Shown here: piece by piece, positions 7,415-12,578 of the stretch | Layout of the letters: every line of letters begins with the position of its first letter | How positions within the stretch are numbered: the stretch's first letter is position 1 | Made by a program: the position numbers and the translations under genes | Notes under the pieces: model-generated | Told to the model about the DNA's origin: nothing | Database searches by the model: none | Seen by the model: only the letters and a program-made list of their open reading frames with translations | Source: Bacillota bacterium | Lineage (GTDB): Bacteria; Bacillota; Clostridia; Peptostreptococcales; Anaerovoracaceae | Direction of reading: 5' to 3' | NCBI GenBank assembly: GCA_016302925.1 | Contig: JAEDMR010000017.1 | Span: forward strand, 1-17,601 | Length of the DNA: 17,601 nt

Positions 7415-7801
7415 ATGGCAACAGATAACAGAAAAAAAGGATGTCCGAATCCTGATTGCAGACTGCATGTGAAACAGGTGAAACAGGCATCAGACTTTAA
7501 TTACTGTCCGAACTGCGGGACGAAAACAATTTATGTTTGCAGAAGATGTTTCTGCCAGCTGCCGGATACGGAAGAAAGACGCAGCCTGTGTGAGCAGTGC
7601 GAGACGGAACTGGAAGAGAAGCGGCAGGAGAGAAATGAAAACGTGAAGACTGCAGCCCACAAGGGGGCCGGTGCGATTTCCTCCGCAGCCAGAACCATCA
7701 AGCTGTTTGCGAAGGAGCTGTTCGGTCCGGATGAACTGGAGCAGATACGGGGTGGAGAGGAATTTCGTGAGAAACTGATTGACCGGAATATCAGACGATA
7801 A
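7415..7801 (+). CDS. Small double zinc-ribbon protein of unknown function
   Basis: A 128-residue soluble protein whose first half is two cysteine-rich zinc ribbons. The first uses Cys10 and Cys15 (CPNPDC) with Cys31 and Cys34 (CPNC); the second uses Cys42 and Cys45 (CRRC) with Cys59 and Cys62 (CEQC). Cys47 is extra. A charged helical segment (about 63-80) and a tail without recognised motifs follow. It has no membrane segment or signal peptide. GGGAGGT lies 6 bases before the ATG, and it has its own promoter. It converges with the XpaC-like gene through a shared terminator. Such ribbons occur in proteins that bind nucleic acid or other proteins, but I do not recognise a named family and assign no function. 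Confidence 0.8.
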   Translation: MATDNRKKGCPNPDCRLHVKQVKQASDFNYCPNCGTKTIYVCRRCFCQLPDTEERRSLCEQCETELEEKRQERNENVKTAAHKGAGAISSAARTIKLFAKELFGPDELEQIRGGEEFREKLIDRNIRR

Positions 7802-7852
7802 GCATCAAGCATTCAACCGCAATGAAAAGCGAAATATAAAGTACAATAAAAT

Positions 7853-7906
7853 CAGCCTGCACAGAACGGGATGACAATGTTCCTGCCTCTGTACAGGCTG
7901 TTTTTT
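7853..7906 (+). terminator. Intrinsic terminator between convergent genes
   Basis: CAGCCTG-C-ACAGA (7853-7865) pairs with TCTGT-A-CAGGCTG (7888-7900), a 12-bp stem with one C/A mismatch and a 22-base loop. It is followed by six T (7901-7906), a good terminator for the zinc-ribbon gene. On the opposite strand the stem is followed by GATTTTATTG, a weaker U-rich tract, so it may also end the XpaC-like transcript. Confidence 0.8.
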
Positions 7907-7928
7907 GTGATTGTATTTGGGCAGATTT

Positions 7929-9113
7929 CTATTGCAGTTTTTCGTTGGCCGCACTCTTTCCCATGGCCTCCGAAAACTCGTTTTCAATGAGGCCGTCGGC
8001 ACGCATAAGGTTCTGCATGGCGGCGATATCTGCAGAGATATCCATGCTTTCCGAAGTGAAGAGGTTGTCCAGCTGCTTTTCGAAAGCGGAGATCATGGTG
8101 TCCATGGTTTCCTCAATCTGCTGCTTGGATTCGGAGATGTTCTTACCCTCGATGCCCTGTGCATCCAGCTGCTCGTAGCTGTGCAGAAGCTTCAGACTGG
8201 TAGGAAGATAGTAGTTGATGAACTTCCGGAGCTTTTTCTGCTTCTCAGGCTGCTCCTGAACCAGTTTGAAAATCTTCGAGGTCAGATCTTCCAGGCGGTC
8301 GATCTTGGCGGAGAATTCTTCGCCGGGGATCTTATCGTTGATATCCCGGATCTCCTTCAGGATGCGGCTATATTCGTCCAGCGGTCCCTCTGCCTCTTCT
8401 GCAGCCTTTCGCGCAGCCTCTGCAGATTCCCGTTCCTTCTTTGACATCGGTGCCGGGCCTCTGACCACCAGACAGTCAGAACGCATATCCAGATAGGCTT
8501 TTTCGCCGAATATGCCGCTGTCGATGCACTGCTGCAGATATTTTTCGGTTCTGGATCTGGAAGCAGGCAGGGCATCCGCAATCTCGGAGATCGGTATGTA
8601 GCTGGAGCTGCCCACAATGGCTGCGATCTTGTTTCTGCGCTGCTGTCCTGTCCGCAGCCGTTTCGCACCCAGGAGCATAGCAAGGCCGGAAAGGATCCAG
8701 ATGCAGTTTTCTGCCACATCCTGCACACTGTAGGAAAGCCCCGTGTTATTCTGAATGCACCAGACCAGATACTGGACGGAGTCCGGCAGATCCAGAACAC
8801 CTACAGCTGCAGCAAAAATGCCCAGCCCGGTCAGTACCGCTGCAGGATTCTTTTTCTTTTTTGATTTCGGCGCTGTTTCTATAGTTCGCTTTACAGGCTG
8901 ACCGGACCCCGGTGCATCCTGTTTTACGGTATAAGAATCGTCTTCGAAAGGAATGGTGCTGGTCTTATCCTCGCACAGATGTGCGAACAGCAGACCGATC
9001 CCCAGCATCCAGTTAAAAATGAATCCGACAATGATCAGCCAGAACGGGATATGGTAACTGCCGTTGGGATTTTTAAAGTTGTCGAAAAAATTTTTCTGAT
9101 TGTTGTTGTTCAT
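7929..9113 (-). CDS. XpaC-family membrane protein with winged-helix-like segment
   Basis: A 394-residue protein. The C-terminal half resembles the XpaC family ('5-bromo-4-chloroindolyl phosphate hydrolysis' proteins, often paired with TelA), with the hallmark KFINYYLPTSLKLLHSYEQLD at about 297-317 and helical, charged flanks (about 222-390). The N-terminus has one membrane segment at about 24-45. A Lys-rich loop and two further hydrophobic stretches (about 91-108 and 135-150) follow. Residues 160-218 read as a small helix-turn-helix / winged-helix fold (IPISEIADALPASRSRTEKYLQQCIDSG, then a beta-like end). The true biochemical role of XpaC proteins is unclear, and no telA gene is present here. 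The start at 9113 follows AGGGGGAAA. It is transcribed divergently from the glycine riboswitch operon, with closely packed promoters. Confidence 0.75.
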   Translation of the reverse strand: MNNNNQKNFFDNFKNPNGSYHIPFWLIIVGFIFNWMLGIGLLFAHLCEDKTSTIPFEDDSYTVKQDAPGSGQPVKRTIETAPKSKKKKNPAAVLTGLGIFAAAVGVLDLPDSVQYLVWCIQNNTGLSYSVQDVAENCIWILSGLAMLLGAKRLRTGQQRRNKIAAIVGSSSYIPISEIADALPASRSRTEKYLQQCIDSGIFGEKAYLDMRSDCLVVRGPAPMSKKERESAEAARKAAEEAEGPLDEYSRILKEIRDINDKIPGEEFSAKIDRLEDLTSKIFKLVQEQPEKQKKLRKFINYYLPTSLKLLHSYEQLDAQGIEGKNISESKQQIEETMDTMISAFEKQLDNLFTSESMDISADIAAMQNLMRADGLIENEFSEAMGKSAANEKLQ

Positions 9114-9159
9114 CCGTTTCCCCCTGTTGTTTGTTGATCACAATTGCTTCAATGTAAAA

Positions 9160-9188
9160 AGTATACCATCGCAGCGGGGAAAAAGCAA
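9160..9188 (-). promoter_or_regulatory. Promoter of the XpaC-like gene, minus strand
   Basis: Read on the minus strand, a -35 box TTGCTT (plus positions 9188-9183) is followed after 17 bases by a -10 box TATACT (9165-9160), preceded by TGG as an extended -10. The start would be near 9153, giving a leader of about 40 bases. Its -35 box lies 6 bases from that of the divergent riboswitch promoter. Confidence 0.7.
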
Positions 9189-9194
9189 TATTCG

Positions 9195-9224
9195 TTGACA
9201 CTGCCGCTTTCTCCGTGATATACT
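9195..9224 (+). promoter_or_regulatory. Promoter of the glycine-riboswitch operon
   Basis: A consensus TTGACA -35 box (9195-9200) and TATACT -10 box (9219-9224) with an 18-base spacer, and TGA forming an extended -10. The expected start, near 9231, is the first base of the riboswitch leader helix, so transcript and aptamer begin together. Confidence 0.8.
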
Positions 9225-9230
9225 GTTTCC

Positions 9231-9440
9231 GCTGGTTGATGAAAACGGGAGAGTGCTGCGTAAGAACTGCGACGGCCGCCGAAGGGGCAAAACTCTCAGG
9301 CAAAAGGACCGTTTTCGGACAGCCCTCTGGAAAGTGTAAAGCCATGATGGTACCACCGATGAAGCAATTCGGCAGACGGTGCAGCAGAACGCGGTGCACC
9401 GAATGTATTGCCGGAGAATCTTTCAGGTAAAAAGACAGAG
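9231..9440 (+). ncRNA. Tandem glycine riboswitch, two aptamers
   Basis: Aptamer 1 has P1 GAAAACGG (9241-9248) with CCGTTTTC (9309-9316) and P2 GAGAGT (9249-9254) with ACTCTC (9292-9297). It also has the conserved core CGCCGAAGGGGCAA and CTCAGGCAAAAGGAC. Aptamer 2 has P1 CTCTG (9325-9329) with CAGAG (9436-9440), P2 GAAAG (9330-9334) with CTTTC (9420-9424), and the core CACCGAA and TTTCAGGTAAAAAGACAGAG. The upstream GCTG (9231-9234) can pair with CAGC of the linker (9320-9323), with TGATGA opposite GGA. This matches the leader-linker P0 kink-turn known from full-length tandem glycine riboswitches. Glycine riboswitches usually raise expression of glycine-handling genes when glycine is abundant. 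Here the first gene downstream is a UPF0126 / glycine-transporter family member. Confidence 0.95.
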
Positions 9441-9487
9441 CGCAGCTTTTGTACTTATTTGTACTTGACAGAATTGCTTAGGAGGTG
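9351..9487 (+). promoter_or_regulatory. Candidate expression platform sequestering the Shine-Dalgarno
   Basis: AAGCAATTC (9362-9370), inside the P3 arm region of aptamer 2, is perfectly complementary to GAATTGCTT (9471-9479), which directly adjoins the ribosome site AGGAGGTG (9480-9487). Past a small internal loop, TACCACC (9351-9357) can pair with GGAGGTG with one mismatch. This helix would hide the ribosome site and compete with aptamer 2 folding. No terminator hairpin is visible between aptamer and gene, so translational control is the likely mode. The pairing is seen in the sequence; the switching role is inferred. Confidence 0.5.
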
Positions 9488-9494
9488 TTTTTTC

Positions 9495-10163
9495 ATGTCT
9501 GCATTTATTTCATTTGCCCTTGAGATTATCGGAACCATCGCCTTTTCTGTATCCGGCGCCATGCTGGGACTGCAGAAAAAGATGGATATTCTGGGGATTT
9601 CCATTCTGGGTCTGACCACTGCAGTGGGCGGCGGCGTGATCCGGGATCTGATTCTGGGGATCCACCCGCCGAAGACCTTTCAAAATCCGGTTTATGCGAC
9701 CGTAGCCATCGTCACGGCACTTGTGGTCTGCACACCATGGGTTCTCCGGTTCTTTGCCAGAAGGCAGCATCTGTATGATCTGCTGTTGCTGGTGATGGAT
9801 TCGGTGGGTCTGGGTATTTTCACCGTGGTCGGGATCAGCACGGCTTACAGTCTGTCCAATGATTACAGTCTGTTCCTGCTGATTTTCGTGGGAGCCATGA
9901 CCGGTGTGGGCGGCGGTGTGCTTCGGGATACCATGGCATCCGAACCGCCGTATATTTTCGTGAAACATTTTTACGCCAGTGCATCGATTTTGGGTGCTGC
10001 AGCCTGTGCGCTGATGTGGCCGGTATTCGGTGCGGGCATTTCCATGATCGTGGGAACAGCGGCTGTGGTGGTACTTCGAATCATGGCGGCCAGGTACCGC
10101 TGGAGTCTGCCGAAGCCTCGGCTGGAAAAATATTTTGAAGGATTTGAAGAAAAAGAAGAGTAG
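9495..10163 (+). CDS. UPF0126 / TRIC-like membrane protein, putative glycine transporter
   Basis: A 222-residue inner-membrane protein made of two related repeats. Each has the signature G-x-x-x-GGG-V-x-RD: GGGVIRD at 45-51 and GGGVLRD at 139-145. About six to seven hydrophobic helices are seen. The family was long called UPF0126; its repeat domain is now labelled glycine transporter and is structurally related to TRIC cation channels. A glycine riboswitch directly upstream independently supports a role in glycine movement. The ATG at 9495 is chosen because AGGAGGTG (9480-9487) precedes it and the first helix follows at once. An in-frame ATG at 9408 lies inside the riboswitch and is rejected. 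It is the first gene of an operon with azlC and azlD. The acidic C-terminus and stop fall in a 13-bp tandem duplication. Transport direction is unknown. Confidence 0.88.
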   Translation: MSAFISFALEIIGTIAFSVSGAMLGLQKKMDILGISILGLTTAVGGGVIRDLILGIHPPKTFQNPVYATVAIVTALVVCTPWVLRFFARRQHLYDLLLLVMDSVGLGIFTVVGISTAYSLSNDYSLFLLIFVGAMTGVGGGVLRDTMASEPPYIFVKHFYASASILGAAACALMWPVFGAGISMIVGTAAVVVLRIMAARYRWSLPKPRLEKYFEGFEEKEE

Positions 10164-10176
10164 AAAAGAAGAGTAG
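10151..10176 (+). repeat. 13-bp tandem duplication across a stop codon
   Basis: AAAAGAAGAGTAG is repeated perfectly, at 10151-10163 and 10164-10176. Copy one ends exactly with the TAG stop of the glycine-transporter gene. Copy two forms the purine-rich sequence just before the azlC start at 10182. Confidence 0.9.
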
Positions 10177-10181
10177 CACAA

Positions 10182-10976
10182 ATGGAAGCAAGACTGGAAA
10201 CAGGAAACGAAAACAAGAGATGGTATATGAGAGGCCTCAGGGACGGAATTCCCATCGGCCTCGGTTATTTCGCAGTGGGATTTACGTTAGGAATTACTGC
10301 CAGGGAAGCTGGAATCACCGCTTTTCAGATGGGGCTCATGTCCCTGATGATGCATGCATCGGCGGGACAGTTTGCCGTGATCACTATTATTGCGGGACAG
10401 TCGGGCTATGTGGCCATGATACTGACCCAGCTGGTGATCAATATCCGGTATCTGCTCATGTCATGCGCCTTGTCGCAGAAGATCAGTCCGGAGACAACTA
10501 TGCCGAAGCGTATGCTGATGGCCTATTTCGTGACGGATGAGATTTTCGGGATTGCGGCTTCTGTGAAAGGAAACCTGAACCCATACTATAATTACGGCGC
10601 AGCTACAGTGGCATCGCCCGGCTGGGCATTGGGTACCGTTCTGGGCGTGCTGGTTGGAAACATCCTGCCGCTGAGCATGGTCAGCGCATTGTCCGTGGCC
10701 CTCTACGGCATGTTCCTGGCAGTGGTGATTCCGGCCTCGAAGGAAGATACGGCCGTGGCACTGGTAGTTCTGGCTTCCATGGCGGGAAGCCTGGCTTTCT
10801 CATATCTGCCGCTGCTTAGGGATATTTCCGGCGGCACCCGGATCATCATTCTGACCATCGTAATCGCAGCCGCTGCGGCTGTCATCCGTCCGGTTCCGCC
10901 GGAAAAGATCACTGGGGCATCCGCTGCAGAACATGCGGAAAAAGAGACAGGGGAAGAAACGGAGGTGCAGCCATGA
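10182..10976 (+). CDS. azlC: AzlC family amino-acid exporter, large subunit
   Basis: AzlC-type proteins pair with a small AzlD partner to export branched-chain amino acids, as in the related BrnFE system. This protein has 264 residues. A charged N-terminus precedes the family motif RDGIPIGLGYFAVGFTLGI (about 20-38). MMHASAGQFAVITII (about 56-70) and the INIRYLLMS segment (about 87-95) are also typical. About seven to eight membrane helices are present, and the C-terminus is acidic and cytoplasmic-like. The ribosome site is poor (AAGAAGAG within the second repeat copy), so translation may depend partly on coupling to the upstream gene 18 bases away. Its stop overlaps the azlD start (ATGA). Placement behind a glycine riboswitch and a glycine-transporter gene suggests that its substrate range may include glycine or other small aliphatic amino acids; this is inference. 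Confidence 0.9.
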   Translation: MEARLETGNENKRWYMRGLRDGIPIGLGYFAVGFTLGITAREAGITAFQMGLMSLMMHASAGQFAVITIIAGQSGYVAMILTQLVINIRYLLMSCALSQKISPETTMPKRMLMAYFVTDEIFGIAASVKGNLNPYYNYGAATVASPGWALGTVLGVLVGNILPLSMVSALSVALYGMFLAVVIPASKEDTAVALVVLASMAGSLAFSYLPLLRDISGGTRIIILTIVIAAAAAVIRPVPPEKITGASAAEHAEKETGEETEVQP

Positions 10977-11287
10977 GTTTTTCACAGAATACATACATTT
11001 ATCTGATCGTGGCGGCACTGACTATTTATGCCATCCGGGCACTGCCGCTTACACTGATCCAGAAAGAGATTACCAATACGTTTATTCGATCCTTCTTGTA
11101 TTACGTGCCGTATGTGACACTGGCAGTCATGGCCTTTCCGGCCATCATCACGGCAACCAGCACGCCGGTCTCCGGTATCGTGGCCTTTCTTGTGGCTGTG
11201 GTCGTTGCCTGGATCGATGGAAATCTGTTTAAGGTGGCTGTGGCCTCCTGCGTGGCGGTCTATGTGACGGAACTGATTGTGCTGTAG
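10973..11287 (+). CDS. azlD: AzlD family amino-acid exporter, small subunit
   Basis: A 104-residue hydrophobic protein, the usual small partner of AzlC. About four membrane helices are seen. The conserved segment TIYAIRALPLTLI (about 17-29) and FLYYVPYVTLAVMAFP (about 41-56) are typical of AzlD / BrnE proteins. Its ATG overlaps the azlC stop by four bases, and GGAGGTG within the azlC end supplies a strong ribosome site, so the two subunits should be made in balance. It is the last gene of the riboswitch operon. No GC-rich hairpin plus U-run is visible before the rplM promoter, so some read-through into rplM cannot be excluded. Confidence 0.9.
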   Translation: MSFSQNTYIYLIVAALTIYAIRALPLTLIQKEITNTFIRSFLYYVPYVTLAVMAFPAIITATSTPVSGIVAFLVAVVVAWIDGNLFKVAVASCVAVYVTELIVL

Positions 11288-11319
11288 AATGTTTTTTGAG
11301 GCTGAAATGCAAAAAAAGC

Positions 11320-11348
11320 TTGCAATTTAGCGGATTTGGCTATATAAT
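11320..11348 (+). promoter_or_regulatory. Promoter of rplM-rpsI
   Basis: The -35 box TTGCAA (11320-11325) and perfect -10 box TATAAT (11343-11348) are separated by 17 bases. The start near 11354 leaves an unusually long leader of about 165 bases before rplM. Confidence 0.8.
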
Positions 11349-11353
11349 AGTTT

Positions 11354-11518
11354 CGCACTGTGTGTGCGGGGGCGCAGGATGGAGATCCGTCCGGGACCCC
11401 AAACTAAAAAAGTTTTAGTATATCGAAACAGATTTTGCTGTCCGCAAGCAGCGAAATCCCAGTAGACAAAGCCGAAAGCGATTTTGTAAAAAATCTTAGT
11501 AGGTAGAAAGGAAAAAGA
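11354..11518 (+). promoter_or_regulatory. Structured rplM leader, candidate L13 autoregulatory RNA
   Basis: Several hairpins occupy this leader. CGCAC/GTGCG (11354-11358 with 11364-11368) has a 5-base loop. GGATGG/CCGTCC (11377-11382 with 11387-11392, one G-U pair) has an AGAT loop and can extend through flanking G and C runs to 11400. ACTAAAA/TTTTAGT (11403-11409 with 11413-11419) follows. GATTTTGCTG/CAGCGAAATC (11431-11440 with 11449-11458) forms ten pairs with one wobble. L13 leader RNAs are known upstream of rplM in Bacillota and are thought to bind the ribosomal protein for feedback control. Whether this one fits the published consensus I cannot check. AGAAAGGA just before 11519 is the ribosome site. 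Confidence 0.55.
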
Positions 11519-11947
11519 ATGAAATCATTTATCGCAAAACCTGCAGAAGTAGAACGTAAGTGGTACGTGATCGATGCAGAAGGCAAGACTCTTGGCAGAC
11601 TTGCATCCGAAGTTGCTTCCATTCTGAGAGGCAAGAAGAAACCGATTTACACTCCGCATGTTGACTGTGGTGACTACGTAATCGTTATCAACGCAGAAAA
11701 GGTGGAAGTAACCGGTAAGAAGAGAAAAGAAAAGATCTACAAGAGACACACCGGATACCCAGGTGGTCTGAGAGAAGTGACTTTCGAAAAACTGCAGGCA
11801 ACCAAGCCGGAAGAAATCATTCGCCACGCTGTAAAAGGCATGCTGCCGGATGGAAAGCTTGGAAGACAGATGTTTAAGAAATTAAAGGTTTATGCCGGTC
11901 CTGAGCATGCACATGCTGCACAGAAGCCGGAAACCTGGGAATTTTAA
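11519..11947 (+). CDS. rplM: 50S ribosomal protein L13
   Basis: A 142-residue early-assembly protein of the large subunit. The sequence is typical throughout: KWYVIDAEGKTLGRLAS near 14-30, the conserved GDYVIVINAEKVEVTG (about 51-66), HTGYPGG (about 77-83), and the C-terminal MLPDGKLGRQMFKKLKVYAGPEHAHAAQKPE. The start at 11519 follows AGAAAGGA. It is cotranscribed with rpsI, 19 bases downstream, as in nearly all bacteria. The long structured leader suggests feedback regulation by L13. Confidence 0.98.
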   Translation: MKSFIAKPAEVERKWYVIDAEGKTLGRLASEVASILRGKKKPIYTPHVDCGDYVIVINAEKVEVTGKKRKEKIYKRHTGYPGGLREVTFEKLQATKPEEIIRHAVKGMLPDGKLGRQMFKKLKVYAGPEHAHAAQKPETWEF

Positions 11948-11966
11948 GGAAAGGGAGGAATAGACA

Positions 11967-12362
11967 ATGGCAAAGATTCAGTATCAGGGAACAGGCAGAA
12001 GAAAAAGTTCCGTGGCCAGAGTTAGATTAATCCCTGGAACCGGAAACATCACTGTAAACAAGAAGCCGCTGGAAGATTATTTCGGCATGGAAATCGTTAA
12101 GAGAGAAGTAAGAAGACCGTTCGAAGTTGCCGGCTGTGAAGGCAAGTTCGACGTAATCGCTACTGTATACGGCGGCGGTTTCACCGGTCAGGCTGGTGCA
12201 CTGAGACACGGTATCTCCAGAGCTCTGTGCGTAGCCGATAAGGAAGCATTCAGAGCACCTCTGAAGGCTGCCGGTTTCTTAACCAGAGACCCGAGAATGA
12301 AGGAAAGAAAGAAGTACGGTCTGAAAAAGGCAAGAAGAGCAAGCCAGTTCTCCAAGCGTTAA
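11967..12362 (+). CDS. rpsI: 30S ribosomal protein S9
   Basis: A 131-residue small-subunit protein whose C-terminal tail reaches the P-site tRNA. GTGRRKSSVARVRL at 8-21 and the GGGFTGQAGALRHGISRAL block (about 69-87) are diagnostic. The invariant basic tail ends in SKR, as expected for S9. A strong GGGAGG ribosome site precedes the ATG. It is the second and last gene of the rplM operon, which ends at a terminator about 40 bases downstream. Confidence 0.98.
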   Translation: MAKIQYQGTGRRKSSVARVRLIPGTGNITVNKKPLEDYFGMEIVKREVRRPFEVAGCEGKFDVIATVYGGGFTGQAGALRHGISRALCVADKEAFRAPLKAAGFLTRDPRMKERKKYGLKKARRASQFSKR

Positions 12363-12402
12363 TTGGTGCCTTCGGTACAATTTCACAATTCAGAACAAAC
12401 AG

Positions 12403-12436
12403 ACCCTCCCAAGGTTTTATACCCGGGAGGGTTTTC
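12403..12436 (+). terminator. Intrinsic terminator of rplM-rpsI
   Basis: ACCCTCCC (12403-12410) pairs with GGGAGGGT (12425-12432) in a perfect 8-bp stem around a 14-base loop, followed directly by further T residues and CTG. It lies 41 bases after the rpsI stop. Confidence 0.85.
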
Positions 12437-12500
12437 TGCTGCAGAAACAACCCCTGCGTCACAGTTCGACAGAAGCTGATATGAAACACAAATGATTCGT

Positions 12501-12528
12501 AAAAAAATACGTTGCATTTACGTTTTTT
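12501..12528 (+). promoter_or_regulatory. Candidate operator over the AlbA_2-gene promoter
   Basis: An A-run followed by T and ACGT (12501-12512) and ACGTTTTTT (12520-12528) form an inverted repeat with a one-base bulge. It brackets the -35 box of the downstream gene. The position suits autoregulation by the encoded regulator, but the AT-rich composition makes a chance match possible. Confidence 0.3.
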
Positions 12529-12540
12529 CCGTGATACGAT
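12512..12540 (+). promoter_or_regulatory. Promoter of the AlbA_2-domain gene
   Basis: A -35 box TTGCAT (12512-12517) and -10 box TACGAT (12535-12540), with a 17-base spacer and TGA just before the -10. The start near 12547 gives a leader of about 32 bases. Confidence 0.6.
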
Positions 12541-12578
12541 AAATGTAGCATAAAGCAGCATAAAATTGGAGGTATGTT

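Noticed and set aside
5876..7468. Open frame of 530 codons on the minus strand opposite tyrS
   Set aside because: A shadow of the tyrS reading frame; the translation lacks recognisable domains, and the + strand gene has intact synthetase motifs.
7911..8444. Open frame of 177 codons on the plus strand inside the XpaC-like gene
   Set aside because: Antisense shadow; its start lies just past the convergent terminator and no ribosome site is present.
9408..9494. Upstream extension of the glycine-transporter gene from an in-frame ATG at 9408
   Set aside because: That ATG lies in the aptamer-2 core of the riboswitch. The strong AGGAGGTG at 9480-9487 and the first membrane helix fix the start at 9495.
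12361..12390. Small stem-loop with TTC/TTCG loop right after the rpsI stop
   Set aside because: Stem is short and bulged and no U-run follows; the strong terminator at 12403-12436 explains the region.
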